A stretch of DNA of 64,000 nt from Sedimenticola_A sp040506425. Lineage in GTDB: Bacteria; Pseudomonadota; Gammaproteobacteria; Chromatiales; Chromatiaceae. Under the pieces are notes generated by a model. It did not search any database. It had not been told where the DNA came from and saw nothing but the letters and a program-made list of their open reading frames with translations. The position numbers and the translations under genes are program-made. Position 1 is the stretch's first letter; every line of letters starts with the position of its first letter. The stretch spans positions 3,162,001 to 3,226,000 of the forward strand of contig OZ245051.1 in the NCBI GenBank assembly GCA_965224515.1. Direction: 5' to 3'. Positions 32,636 to 41,641 of this stretch are shown one piece after another.

Positions 32636-34714
32636 TTAACCCTTACGCTCCAGGACTTCCTTGATCACAGCTTCTGCAACACTGTTGGGGCAGGCGCTGT
32701 AATGGGAGAATTCCATGGAGAACTGGCCGCGACCGGAGGTCATGGTACGCAGATCGCCGATGTAGCCGAACATCTCGCTCAGCGGTGCATCAGCCTTGAC
32801 GCGAACGCCAGTGGTGCCGGCTTCCTGGGATTTGATCATGCCACGACGACGGTTGAGGTCACCGATAACATCACCCACGTGATCTTCGGGGGTGAACACG
32901 TCTACCTTCATGATCGGCTCCATCAGCTGGGGAGAAGCCTTTGGAATAGACTGACGATAAGCAGCTTTAGACGCGATCTCGTAGGCCACGGCAGAGGAGT
33001 CAACGGGGTGGAAACCACCATCGGTCAGGATGACCTTGACGTCCAGCAGCGGGAAGCCGGCCAGGGTGCCTTCAGCCATGCTGAAAGAAAAGCCCTTCTG
33101 TACGGCAGGCCAGAACTCACGGGGCACGTTACCACCGGTAACCTGGGATTCGAATTCGAAGCCGCTGTTCTGCTCACCTGGCTCGATGACGTAGTCGATC
33201 TTGGCGAACTGACCGGAACCACCGGTCTGCTTCTTGTGGGTGTAGCTGTCTTCGATGCGCTTGGTGATGGTTTCGCGGTAGGCCACCTGGGGCTTACCAA
33301 CGTTGACCTCAACGCCGTGGGTACGCTTGAGGATGTCGACCTTGATGTCGAGGTGCAGCTCACCCATACCCTTGATGATGGTCTCGCCGCTCTCTTCGTC
33401 GGTTTCGACGCGGAACGAGGGATCTTCCTGCATCATCTTGTTCAGTGCGATACCCAGTTTCTCAGAGCCAGCCTTGTCTTTGGGGGCGATGGCGATGGAG
33501 ATAACGGGATCGGGGAAGACCATGGGCTCCAGGGTGGCCGGATTCTTCTGATCGCACAGGGTGTGACCGGTCTGGGTGTTTTTCAGACCGACCAGGGCGA
33601 TGATGTCGCCAGCCTGGGCGGAATCGAGCTCTTCGCGGGAGTCGGCGTGCATCTCAACGATACGGCCGATACGCTCGGTCTTGCCGGTGAAGGTGTTCAG
33701 TAGTGTGTCACCCTTCTTCAGCGTACCGGAGTAGATGCGGGTAAAGGTCAGGGCGCCGAAACGGTCATCCATGATCTTGAACGCAAGTGCGCGCAGTGGG
33801 CGCTCTGGATCAACGATGGCCAGTTCGCCGGTCTCGTTACCTTCCATGTCCACTTCGGGCTGAGGTTTGACCTCAACCGGGTTGGGCAGGTAGTCAACGA
33901 CAGCATTCAGCACAGGCTGGATGCCCTTGTTCTTGAAGGCGGAACCGCAGTAGGTGGGGAAGAAGTCCAGCGCGATGGTGCCCTTGCGGATGCAGCGCTT
34001 GATATCATCGATGGAGGGCTCTTCACCTTCCAGGTAGGCTTCCATCAGATCGTCGTCCTGCTCTACCGCAGTCTCGATCAGCTTCTCGCGGAACTCTTCA
34101 ACCTTGTCTGCCATGTCAGCAGGCACGTCCTGCAGTTCATATTTGGAAGGATCACCGGAGTCATCCCATACCCATGCCTTGCGGGTCAGCAGGTCAACTA
34201 TGCCAACGAAGCCGTCTTCTTCACCGATGGGCAGAACCATTACCAGGGGGTTGGCACCCAGTACATTCTCGACCTGGTCCACTACGCGGTAGAAGTCGGC
34301 ACCCAGGCGATCCAGCTTGTTGACCAGGATGATACGGGCAACCTCTGATTCGTTCGCATAGCGCCAGTTGGTCTCGGACTGGGGCTCAACACCGCCGGAA
34401 CCACAGAATACGCCTACGCCGCCATCAAGAACCTTCAGGGAGCGATAAACTTCGATGGTGAAGTCAACGTGTCCCGGGGTGTCGATGATGTTCAGGCGGT
34501 GGTCGTCCCATTCACAGGAGGTTGCAGCAGACTGAATGGTAATGCCGCGCTCACGCTCCTGATCCATGAAGTCAGTAGTCGCCTCGCCGTCATGCACCTC
34601 ACCAATCTTATGGGTCTTACCGGTAAGATTAAGAATACGCTCGGTGGTGGTGGTTTTACCTGCATCAACGTGAGCGAAGATACCGATATTTCGATAACGA
34701 GTAAGGTCTGTCAT
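32636..34714 (-). CDS. fusA: Translation elongation factor G (EF-G2 type paralogue)
   Basis: 692 residues with all EF-G domains. G motifs: AHVDAGKTTTTE, DTPGHVDF and VNKLDRLGAD; domain IV ends near SGRGQFSMEFSHYSACP. AGGAAA precedes the ATG. It is not in an str operon (no rpsL, rpsG or tuf beside it), and residues such as YRNIGIFAHVDAGK and VFCGSGGVEPQSETNWRYAN resemble the second EF-G of pseudomonads (FusB/FusA2) rather than the canonical copy. It is therefore probably the accessory paralogue, for translocation or ribosome recycling; that assignment is from memory of the family, not from alignment. Confidence 0.9.
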   Translation of the reverse strand: MTDLTRYRNIGIFAHVDAGKTTTTERILNLTGKTHKIGEVHDGEATTDFMDQERERGITIQSAATSCEWDDHRLNIIDTPGHVDFTIEVYRSLKVLDGGVGVFCGSGGVEPQSETNWRYANESEVARIILVNKLDRLGADFYRVVDQVENVLGANPLVMVLPIGEEDGFVGIVDLLTRKAWVWDDSGDPSKYELQDVPADMADKVEEFREKLIETAVEQDDDLMEAYLEGEEPSIDDIKRCIRKGTIALDFFPTYCGSAFKNKGIQPVLNAVVDYLPNPVEVKPQPEVDMEGNETGELAIVDPERPLRALAFKIMDDRFGALTFTRIYSGTLKKGDTLLNTFTGKTERIGRIVEMHADSREELDSAQAGDIIALVGLKNTQTGHTLCDQKNPATLEPMVFPDPVISIAIAPKDKAGSEKLGIALNKMMQEDPSFRVETDEESGETIIKGMGELHLDIKVDILKRTHGVEVNVGKPQVAYRETITKRIEDSYTHKKQTGGSGQFAKIDYVIEPGEQNSGFEFESQVTGGNVPREFWPAVQKGFSFSMAEGTLAGFPLLDVKVILTDGGFHPVDSSAVAYEIASKAAYRQSIPKASPQLMEPIMKVDVFTPEDHVGDVIGDLNRRRGMIKSQEAGTTGVRVKADAPLSEMFGYIGDLRTMTSGRGQFSMEFSHYSACPNSVAEAVIKEVLERKG

Positions 34715-35104
34715 TTCTGTTTCCTAGTTTTCCCAACAGTACCTGGTGGGGGTTGTGACGGTTCCGGCCCGTCCCCAACTCAGGTGACGGCTTTGCGGAT
34801 GCAGACAGTACCAGCAAAGAGGCTGATGTCAATACCTTATAGTCATCTGATGTGATCTATAGGCACCCTATCTAATAGGTAGATCGTCCACTCAGACCGG
34901 TTTTAATGCTGTTTGCATCGCTTTTTGTTTGTTTAATTCACATTAATATTCAAGTGTATTATATTGATTGTAATGATAATTATTAGTTATTTAGTTAACT
35001 CTATCCCGCAAGGTAAAGGAGAGAAATAACCCGGAAACTCTTCTGTTATCAAAACAAACAAGAAAGCGGGCCGAAGCCCGCTTTTTTGTAACGTGTTTTC
35101 TACC
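34715..35104. other. Non-coding stretch with bidirectional terminator
   Basis: No gene is supported here. The left part is the fusA leader; 34920-35000 is AT-rich. A hairpin AAAGCGGG-CCGAAG-CCCGCTTT (35063-35086), with T-runs on both sides, lies about 20 bases beyond the stop of the low-complexity gene at 35105 and should end its transcript. Confidence 0.65.
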
Positions 35105-36574
35105 CTACTCAGTTGCTACAGGGGGTGCCTGACGAGGAGCGTAAGGCGAGTAAGGGTAAGGTGCGTATCCGTAAGGGGGAACCGCAGGTGCATAGCCACC
35201 ATAGGGATATGGCCAGTAGGGAGCACTACGGTATGGTGCTACAGGGCGCACAGGGCGCTGTGGCGCAGCACGTTCTGCGGCTGTGGAGCCGGTATCGTCG
35301 CTGCTGGATGCAGATGCCCCGCTACCGAAACGATCAGCGGCGGTCGGACGTGCTGGTGGCTGTGGGCGTTCTGGACGACTGGTCCAGTCAGGACGCTCCG
35401 GGCGGCTTCGCTTGGCCCACTCAGGACGCTCTGGCATTGAGCGGCGAGCACCCGGTTTGGCCCATTCAGGACGCTCACGCGCAGTTGCGTAACCTGGTCT
35501 CTGGGGAGCAGTGCTGCCAAATGCTGCAGCGGTCGATGTATCCTGAGTGGCAGCTTCAGCAGTTTCAGTTGCTTCTGCAGATTCGGTTGCTGGTGAGGCA
35601 TTCGAGGCCGGAGCCTCGCTGTCTGATGCCGCCGGTGTTGAGCTATCGGCATGGGTGGCGGTATCAGCTGCAGGCTGCTGTTCTGCTGATTGTGCCGGGG
35701 CCGGTTGCTGGATCGCTTCAGCCTCGGCGGCCGGAGCAGTAGCGCTCATTTCAACCACGCTTTCTGCCGGTTCGGATTCTGCAACGCTGGTTTCGACTTC
35801 AGCTGTTGCCTCTTCAGCCGCTGCTTGAGGTGCTGATTCAGCAGGTGCAGCGGCAGTCTCTGCGCTCGCCGTTGCATCTGTAGACGGCTCAGCCATTTCA
35901 ACCGCGGTACCTGATTCGGTCCCGGATTCTGAAGTCTCTTCAGTAACGGCAATCGCAGCCTGCGCTTCAGCGCTCTCTTCCTGCTGTGCAGTGACTTCAA
36001 CTGCAGCAGCCTCATCGGTAGCTTCAGCAGTCTGAGGTTTCTGGTCTATGGATTTCATATAAAGGTAGGCGGCAGCCACTATGGCCAGAATAAGTATCAC
36101 TTTGCCCATGATTCCACCCGCGGAGCGTTTTGGTTTCTCCGGAGGGGGGGGTGGCGGAGCGGATTCCGTCTCGGTCGCTGTATTTTCTTCGGAAGCCATA
36201 ATGCCCATTTCCTCCAATTTTTTCTGAATTTGTGCATTATTTGCACCTTGCTGACCGGCTCCCACACTCTCTTTCACAGACGCCTTTTCCAGAGATTTCG
36301 GTTCGGGAGTGGCCGGGGACTCAGCAGATGCAGGTTTTGCTGTCTGGGTAACTGTAGCAGTTTCTGCCGCAGCTGATTTTTTAACAACCTTCTTTTTAAC
36401 CACTTTCTTTTTAGGGGTAACTTTCTTCTTTGCGACCTTTTTCTTGGCCACTTTTTTCTTTGCTACTTTCTTTTTCGCGACCGGCTTTTTCTTTACGGCA
36501 GCTTTCTTTTTCGGAGCGGCGGCAGTTTTTTCGCCTGCATCCTGCGCATCTTCATTTTTGTCGTTGTCGACCAT
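35105..36574 (-). CDS. Low-complexity membrane protein with histone-like N-terminus
   Basis: 489 residues in five blocks. Residues 15-70 are a lysine-rich tandem repeat (KKKVAKKKVAKKKV) like histone H1-type proteins. Residues 70-155 are hydrophilic with PPPPPPEKPKR. One membrane helix (GKVILILAIVAAAYLYM) is near 157-173. A long acidic Ala/Glu/Ser region follows, then RPEWAKP-type repeats (ERPEWAKP, MPERPEWAKR, RPERPDW), and a Tyr/Pro/Gly-rich tail (YWPYPYGGYAPAVPPYGYAPY). GGGGAG precedes the ATG. No enzymatic domain is visible. A basic cytoplasmic side and acidic periplasmic side suggest an envelope-to-nucleoid or structural role; the tail recalls sulfur-globule proteins. Confidence 0.8.
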   Translation of the reverse strand: MVDNDKNEDAQDAGEKTAAAPKKKAAVKKKPVAKKKVAKKKVAKKKVAKKKVTPKKKVVKKKVVKKSAAAETATVTQTAKPASAESPATPEPKSLEKASVKESVGAGQQGANNAQIQKKLEEMGIMASEENTATETESAPPPPPPEKPKRSAGGIMGKVILILAIVAAAYLYMKSIDQKPQTAEATDEAAAVEVTAQQEESAEAQAAIAVTEETSESGTESGTAVEMAEPSTDATASAETAAAPAESAPQAAAEEATAEVETSVAESEPAESVVEMSATAPAAEAEAIQQPAPAQSAEQQPAADTATHADSSTPAASDSEAPASNASPATESAEATETAEAATQDTSTAAAFGSTAPQRPGYATARERPEWAKPGARRSMPERPEWAKRSRPERPDWTSRPERPQPPARPTAADRFGSGASASSSDDTGSTAAERAAPQRPVRPVAPYRSAPYWPYPYGGYAPAVPPYGYAPYPYSPYAPRQAPPVATE

Positions 36575-36714
36575 GTCGCAACTCCCCAGTAGGTTATTTA
36601 TTCAGCGGTAACCTTGGATATTAACATATACTAATGCTTTGTGTTTGAGCTGGATCAAGGCTGCCACTTCCACCGACCGCTCCATCAGACTGTTTGCTTG
36701 AGCTGAATAATCGC

Positions 36715-37476
36715 CTAGCTTTCAAGGTTATGGAGGTAACTTTTCCCGGCAAAGGTTGATAACAATCCACGCACCCTTTCCATTCCGCCAATCAGGTTTT
36801 TTTCTATCTCTTCCATGCTTATCGGACCTTCGCTTCGGCCTGCAGCCCAGTTGGCGACCACTGAACAACTTGCGTAGCAAATGTCGAGTTCTCTGGCCAA
36901 GGCTGCTTCAGGCATGCCGGTCATACCAACCAGATCGCAGCCATCTCTCTCCATTCGGTCGATCTCTTTAGCTGTTTCAAGCCGGGGGCCTTGGGTTGCT
37001 CCATAGGTGCCATTTGTAACCAAAGTGATTCCTGCAGAAGCAGATGCCTCGATAAGGCCGGCCCTGAGCTCACTGCAGTAGGGTTCAGTAAAATCGACGT
37101 GGGTTACGTGGGATAGATCTGTTTCAAAGTAGGTGTGTTTGCGGCCGTACGTGTAATCGATGATTTGATCCGGAATAACGATGCAGCCGGGGCCCATGTC
37201 CTTGCGTATGCCTCCCACAGCCGCAACACCGATCACTCGCTTTATACCGATGTGTTTAAGGGCCCAGAGGTTGGCGCGATAGTTCACCTTATGTGGAGGG
37301 ATAGTATGGGCTGAGCCATGTCGTGGGAGGAACACGACCTCCAGGCCATTGAAAATGCCATGGATGACCGGAGACGAGGGTTCTCCAAATGGCGTGTGGA
37401 TTACTTCACGCCGTACAATTTTCAGCTCCTGCAGCTTGGTGAAACCTGAACCGCCAATTATTGCTAAATCTGACAT
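36715..37476 (-). CDS. S-methyl-5'-thioinosine phosphorylase
   Basis: 253 residues of the PNP/MTAP family: AIIGGSGF at the N-terminus, FLPRHGSAHTIPPHKVNYRAN for phosphate and ribose binding, and GPRLETAKEIDRMERDGCDLVGMTGMPEAALAREL for the active site. The short length and sequence resemble the Pseudomonas enzyme that cleaves methylthioinosine in purine and methionine salvage rather than true MTAP. Base specificity cannot be settled by eye. Confidence 0.85.
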   Translation of the reverse strand: MSDLAIIGGSGFTKLQELKIVRREVIHTPFGEPSSPVIHGIFNGLEVVFLPRHGSAHTIPPHKVNYRANLWALKHIGIKRVIGVAAVGGIRKDMGPGCIVIPDQIIDYTYGRKHTYFETDLSHVTHVDFTEPYCSELRAGLIEASASAGITLVTNGTYGATQGPRLETAKEIDRMERDGCDLVGMTGMPEAALARELDICYASCSVVANWAAGRSEGPISMEEIEKNLIGGMERVRGLLSTFAGKSYLHNLES

Positions 37477-37558
37477 TGAGTCCCCTACTCCGTGAACCGG
37501 ATTCTTTGCTTTCGGCTATCTTATCCCAAGGACCTGTCAGGGTTAAGTACATAAAAAA

Positions 37559-37586
37559 ACCGGGCCTCCTTATTGGAGAACCCGGT
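37559..37586 (-). terminator. Terminator of the peroxiredoxin gene
   Basis: On the minus strand ACCGGG..TTCTCC-AATAA-GGAGGCCCGGT is followed by seven T. It lies 33 bases after the peroxiredoxin stop. Confidence 0.85.
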
Positions 37587-37618
37587 CTTTAGGATTCTGA
37601 GAAACTCCCAGATTCCGT

Positions 37619-38224
37619 TTACAGCTCGTCTGCGTTATCCGCGAGGTAGGCAGCTACGCCATCGGGGGTTGCATTCATGCCTTTGTCACCGTCTTTCCAG
37701 CCTGCTGGGCAGACTTCGCCGTGCTCTTCGGTGAACTGCAGTGCATCGATCATACGCAGCATCTCATCAATGTTACGGCCCAGGGGCAGATCGTTTACAA
37801 CCTGGTGGCGAACCATGCTGTTCTTGTCGATCAGGAAGGAGCCACGGAAGGCTACAGCACCGTTGGGAGTTTCCACATCGTAGGCTTTACAGATTTCATG
37901 GGTCAGATCAGCAATCAGGGGATAACCGACCTGGCCAATGCCACCCTCGTTTACAGGGGTGTTGCGCCATGCGTTATGGGTGAAGTGGGAGTCAATGGAG
38001 ACACCGATTACTTCAACGCCACGCTTTTTGAACTCTTCCAGGCGGTGATCGAAAGCGATCAGTTCAGAAGGACATACAAAGGTAAAGTCCAGCGGATAGA
38101 AAAATATAACAGCGTATTTACCGCTGGTTGACTCTTTGAAGTTGTATGCATCAACAATTTCGCCACTGCCGAGTACGGCAGGAGCGGTAAAATCAGGAGC
38201 TTCGCGACCAACTAGTACACCCAC
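37619..38224 (-). CDS. Typical 2-Cys peroxiredoxin (AhpC/TSA)
   Basis: 201 residues from a GTG at 38224 with GGAGGA 7 bases upstream; the open frame begins at a TTG that would place the ribosome binding site inside the gene. Peroxidatic Cys51 in YPLDFTFVCPSE and resolving Cys172 in EVCPAGW. The GGIG motif of oxidation-sensitive enzymes is present but the C-terminal YF pair is not (tail AAYLADNADEL), so it may resist hyperoxidation. It reduces hydrogen peroxide and organic peroxides in the cytosol. Monocistronic with its own terminator. Confidence 0.95.
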   Translation of the reverse strand: MGVLVGREAPDFTAPAVLGSGEIVDAYNFKESTSGKYAVIFFYPLDFTFVCPSELIAFDHRLEEFKKRGVEVIGVSIDSHFTHNAWRNTPVNEGGIGQVGYPLIADLTHEICKAYDVETPNGAVAFRGSFLIDKNSMVRHQVVNDLPLGRNIDEMLRMIDALQFTEEHGEVCPAGWKDGDKGMNATPDGVAAYLADNADEL

Positions 38225-38329
38225 TTTAATGTCCTCCAAAAGTTATCGGGTAAAAGAATTAGACTGTGTCTAAATATCTGGGAACATCCTACCCAGATAT
38301 TTCCTACTAATCAACTGTGGATATAAAAA

Positions 38330-38370
38330 AACCTCCCTGCCCTGTGGTTTGGGCATGGGAGGTTCTTTTT
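38330..38370. terminator. Bidirectional terminator
   Basis: AACCTCCC-T-GCCC / GGGC-AT-GGGAGGTT (38330-38364) is flanked by T-runs on both strands. It lies 29 bases after the hemerythrin stop on the minus strand and insulates that gene from the peroxiredoxin. Confidence 0.85.
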
Positions 38371-38392
38371 ATAACAGAACCAGTGCTTGAGT

Positions 38393-38836
38393 TTAAGCAC
38401 TTGCTCCGGCAAACATACCGCTTTGCTCAAGTTTGGGCAGCAGTACAGAAGACTCTCTGTCGATGCGGGTTTCAATTGCATCGAAGAGCTCCAGGGTTGC
38501 ATCCATGAAATCCTGGGTGAATTCGAAATTGCAGTCTTTCAGCCAACGCTGGTGGTAGGACTCAAACTGTTTCCGAAGCGGCTTCTGGCCGGAGATAAAT
38601 CCCCAAGCAAGGGATTTGAGTTTGGGGTCTTCATGGGTCAATAGAGGTGGATATACACCCTTATCTTCCGCTGAGAGGTGGCTTTTCAGACATTTACCCA
38701 GGTCGCAAAGCAGTCTGTGGGCTGTCTCTGCAGTGGGTCTGATCTTTAGTTGCTCAGGGGTCATAATTGCCCTGAGGTCGCTGATCATTTGAGAAATTTC
38801 TGTCTGTCGGCCACGAAAATCATCCAACACCTTCAT
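38393..38836 (-). CDS. Hemerythrin-like HHE domain protein
   Basis: 147 residues from the ATG at 38836 (GGAGGA 7 bases upstream). All-helical with HxxxE-type ligands: KSHLSAEDKGVYPPLL and FESYHQRWL. The last helix has ETRIDRESSVLLP where classical members have an HxxxD/E pair, so the di-iron site may be incomplete. Likely role in oxygen, NO or iron handling; beside a peroxiredoxin. Confidence 0.7.
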   Translation of the reverse strand: MKVLDDFRGRQTEISQMISDLRAIMTPEQLKIRPTAETAHRLLCDLGKCLKSHLSAEDKGVYPPLLTHEDPKLKSLAWGFISGQKPLRKQFESYHQRWLKDCNFEFTQDFMDATLELFDAIETRIDRESSVLLPKLEQSGMFAGASA

Positions 38837-39100
38837 GTTTGTATCCTCCATTTCCTACTGGTGTATGCCTCGGTTGGAAGCTGACACGGTTGGTATCCGT
38901 CTTATTATTTTGCCTGCCTTGGCAATAGTGTCAGTTATACGCATCCAATCGCGGGTAATAAAATTCACACCTAATAAGCAATTGATAATATATTGTATTT
39001 ATTGGTTTTTTTGCATTTATCAGGTGAAACTCTTTTTTGTCACAAGAGCTGACAAATATCAAGAAATATTTCGAATGAGTTTAATATCTAATCAGGAATA

Positions 39101-40150
39101 CTATTCCAGATTGAGATCAAGCGAAGGGTTTTCATCGTACTCGGCGACCAGTTCTACACCCCGCTTCCAGCGAGGATCCAGGTGGAGTTCATCGCTATTC
39201 ATCCGGTTTCTTCCATGCATCCTGAGCAGCCTCATCTGTGATGCAGGATCGCTGTAGCTGCTTAGTTCATCAAGTACCTCTGCAGCGCCTTTCGGATTGT
39301 TGCAGACAAGAATCATGTCACAGCCGGCAACCAGGGCCGCATTGGCCCGTTCAGCATACCCTCCGGCTTCGCCAGCGGCAGCCATGGTCAGGTCATCACT
39401 GAAAATAACGCCCTGAAAGTTCATTCTCTGTCTCAAGATATCCTGCAGCCAGAATCTGGAAAAACCTGCCAGATCGGGGGATGCCCTTTCGTAGATGACA
39501 TGGGCGGGCATGACCGCCTCAAGCCCTCCATCTATCAGCCTCTGGAATGGCAAAAGGTCTTCCATCATCACATCTTCGGGCCTTCGCCTGTCGACAGGCA
39601 GTGCGAGATGGGAGTCTTCCGTTACTCCGCCGTGACCCGGGAAATGCTTGGCAACGGCAGCCATACCTGCATCATGAGTGCCGTTCATCCAGGCCGATGC
39701 AAGATCAGCCACGATGGAGGGCTGGGTATGGAATGCACGGTCTCCGATGACTTCGCTGACTCCCCGGTTGAGATCGAGCACCGGGGCAAAGCTGAAGTCT
39801 ATGCCCACACTGCGCAGCTCCGAAGCCATCAACCATCCACACAGCTTGGAATACAGGCGTGCCTGTTTCGGATTCCTGTCATGTAGACTGCCGAACCAGG
39901 CCGCTGGGGGAAGGCGTGTAAAACCCTCCCTGAATCTCTGTACCCGCCCACCTTCCTGGTCGACAGCGACTATCAGGGACGGCTCCCGAAGACTGTGAAT
40001 CTCACTGACCAGTGACTCCACCTGCTGTGGCGATTCATAGTTTCGTGCAAACAGGATTACACCGCCGGCAGCGGGATGGCGAAGCATCTCGCGCTCTTCT
40101 CCGGTCATGCGGGTTCCCGCAAGATCGAGCATCAGTGGACCATGGCTCAT
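39101..40150 (-). CDS. nagZ: Beta-N-acetylhexosaminidase NagZ
   Basis: 349 residues, cytosolic, GH3 family. The signature loop KHFPGHGGVTEDSHLALP (catalytic Asp/His dyad) and the nucleophile in GVIFSDDLTMAAA are present, as is VDQEGGRVQRF. It removes N-acetylglucosamine from anhydromuropeptides in cell-wall recycling. It stands alone, divergent from the FliL-like gene. Confidence 0.96.
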   Translation of the reverse strand: MSHGPLMLDLAGTRMTGEEREMLRHPAAGGVILFARNYESPQQVESLVSEIHSLREPSLIVAVDQEGGRVQRFREGFTRLPPAAWFGSLHDRNPKQARLYSKLCGWLMASELRSVGIDFSFAPVLDLNRGVSEVIGDRAFHTQPSIVADLASAWMNGTHDAGMAAVAKHFPGHGGVTEDSHLALPVDRRRPEDVMMEDLLPFQRLIDGGLEAVMPAHVIYERASPDLAGFSRFWLQDILRQRMNFQGVIFSDDLTMAAAGEAGGYAERANAALVAGCDMILVCNNPKGAAEVLDELSSYSDPASQMRLLRMHGRNRMNSDELHLDPRWKRGVELVAEYDENPSLDLNLE

Positions 40151-40255
40151 TATGACGACACTCTTTTGGTATTGGTGGACATGAAAAAATTCCAGTTTTT
40201 ATTGTTATAGACGATAATGTTTGTGACAGCTGCAGATTATATATGGAAGAAGAAT

Positions 40256-40660
40256 ATGCGCCTTATCTCACTATTACTACTTTTGAGCTCCCTGGTTATC
40301 GGCAATACCGTGCTTGCTGCCGATGAAGAAGAGGCTGAACCCCTGAAGACGGCTTACTATTCATTATCACCCTCCGTGGTTTCCAACCTGCAGGAACACA
40401 AGAAGTATATCCGTTGCGACGTTCAGCTCATGACCAAGGGTGATGAAAACGCAGCCAAGATAGAGAAGCATGCTGCCGCACTTCGACATGAAATGCTGTT
40501 GCTCCTTGGAGATCAGAAAAGCAGTGACCTGAAAACACCAAAGGGTAAAGAGGGTCTGCGGAAATCGGCCCTGGGCGCACTGCAAAAAGTTATAGAAGAG
40601 CTGGAGGGAGACAAGACCATAATCAAGGATCTCTACTTCACCAGCTTTTTTGTGCAGTAG
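40256..40660 (+). CDS. FliL-like periplasmic protein
   Basis: 134 residues from the ATG at 40256 with GGAAGAAG upstream. An N-terminal signal or anchor (RLISLLLLLSSLVIGNTVLA) precedes a FliL-type domain: YYSLSPSVVSNLQEHKKYIRCDVQLM, then ending VIEELEGDKTIIKDLYFTSFFVQ. FliL supports flagellar stators; no flagellar gene is near, and the family also contains non-flagellar members, so the role is open. Confidence 0.75.
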   Translation: MRLISLLLLLSSLVIGNTVLAADEEEAEPLKTAYYSLSPSVVSNLQEHKKYIRCDVQLMTKGDENAAKIEKHAAALRHEMLLLLGDQKSSDLKTPKGKEGLRKSALGALQKVIEELEGDKTIIKDLYFTSFFVQ

Positions 40661-40675
40661 GCTCCTACGGGGTTA

Positions 40676-41158
40676 TCACTCTACGATTTCAACGGCTGTA
40701 CCGTTTTCAATTTGCTCAAACAGCGCAATCAAATCACTGTTGCGCATGCGGATGCAGCCATGGGAACAGGGTGTGCTCATGGGCTCCGTGTCAGGGCAGC
40801 CGTGAATGTAGATGTAGCGCCTCAGGGTATCTACATCCCCACCCCGATTCCTGGTGGATTCTGTCCCAGTCAGCCAGATAATACGGGTCAGAATCCAGTC
40901 TCTCTCGGGGTACTGTACGGCAAGTGAGGGAGTGTGTATCTCACCGGTCGGCCGCCTGCCGATAAAAACGGTATTCTCAGGCTCTCCTGCTCCAATTTTG
41001 ATTTTGACCTTGTGCTTTCCCCTGGGAGTACAACCGCTTCCGGACACCTCCCCTGCCCCGTTTAGTGCAGTGGAAACGGGATAGCTATGGAGTGCCTTGC
41101 GCCCATCGAGTACCGTGATGAGCTGTCTGCCAATGTCGACTTTCAGTGAGATGGGCAA
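40676..41158 (-). CDS. L,D-transpeptidase (YkuD domain)
   Basis: 160 residues, essentially a bare YkuD domain. The catalytic motif is complete: His119 in IYIHG and SHGCIRM at 132-138 (catalytic Cys135, Arg137). No signal peptide is visible, unusual for a peptidoglycan cross-linking enzyme; either it has a cytosolic recycling-type role (amidation or carboxypeptidation) or uses another export route. It starts one base after the stop of the CYTH gene. Confidence 0.85.
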   Translation of the reverse strand: MPISLKVDIGRQLITVLDGRKALHSYPVSTALNGAGEVSGSGCTPRGKHKVKIKIGAGEPENTVFIGRRPTGEIHTPSLAVQYPERDWILTRIIWLTGTESTRNRGGDVDTLRRYIYIHGCPDTEPMSTPCSHGCIRMRNSDLIALFEQIENGTAVEIVE

Positions 41159-41159
41159 T

Positions 41160-41633
41160 TCACTTTCCCCAGCTGGAGAAAGGACTGCTTATAAGGTTGG
41201 CATTGTAGTATCTGGCGTCTCCGGAAACCTCCTGGCCGGCCCAGGCTGGCATGTCGAACTGCTCACTCTCATTATCAAGTTCGACCTCGGCCATTATCAG
41301 GCCTGAGTTGTCACCCTCAAATACATCAAGGTCCCAGGTGTGTTCGCCACACTGCACTTTGTACCTGGTTTTATCGATGAACGACTGGTCGGCAATCAAT
41401 TGAAGCATCTCTTCGGCGTCGGAAACCGGTATTTCGTACTCGAATTCGGCACGGCTTATGCCCTTGGTTGTTCCCTTGATGGTCAGAAATGCACTGCCCT
41501 TTGCGACACGTATACGAATGGTCGCATTGGGTTGAGTGGCGAGGTAGCCCTGCTTGATTCTTGCCTCAGAAACGATACTGCTGCGCCAGGTTTCGTTCTT
41601 AACGAGAAATTTTCTTTCAATTTCAGTAGCCAT
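41160..41633 (-). CDS. CYTH-domain protein (triphosphate tunnel metalloenzyme)
   Basis: 157 residues. The signature EIERKFLV is at residues 4-11; alternating basic and acidic strand residues (TIRIRVAKGSAFLTIKG; AEFEYEIP; WDLDVFEG; AEVELDNE) form the tunnel. Small bacterial members are tripolyphosphatases or adenylate-cyclase-like enzymes; the substrate is uncertain. Ends 1 base before the L,D-transpeptidase. Confidence 0.9.
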   Translation of the reverse strand: MATEIERKFLVKNETWRSSIVSEARIKQGYLATQPNATIRIRVAKGSAFLTIKGTTKGISRAEFEYEIPVSDAEEMLQLIADQSFIDKTRYKVQCGEHTWDLDVFEGDNSGLIMAEVELDNESEQFDMPAWAGQEVSGDARYYNANLISSPFSSWGK

Positions 41634-41641
41634 ACTTGCTT

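Noticed and set aside
32609..33703. 364-residue plus-strand open frame
   Set aside because: It lies wholly antisense to the EF-G gene; its length follows from strong codon bias in that gene and it shows no domain.
38835..39257. 140-residue plus-strand frame between hemerythrin and nagZ
   Set aside because: Overlaps the ends of both neighbours on the opposite strand, with random composition and no start signal.
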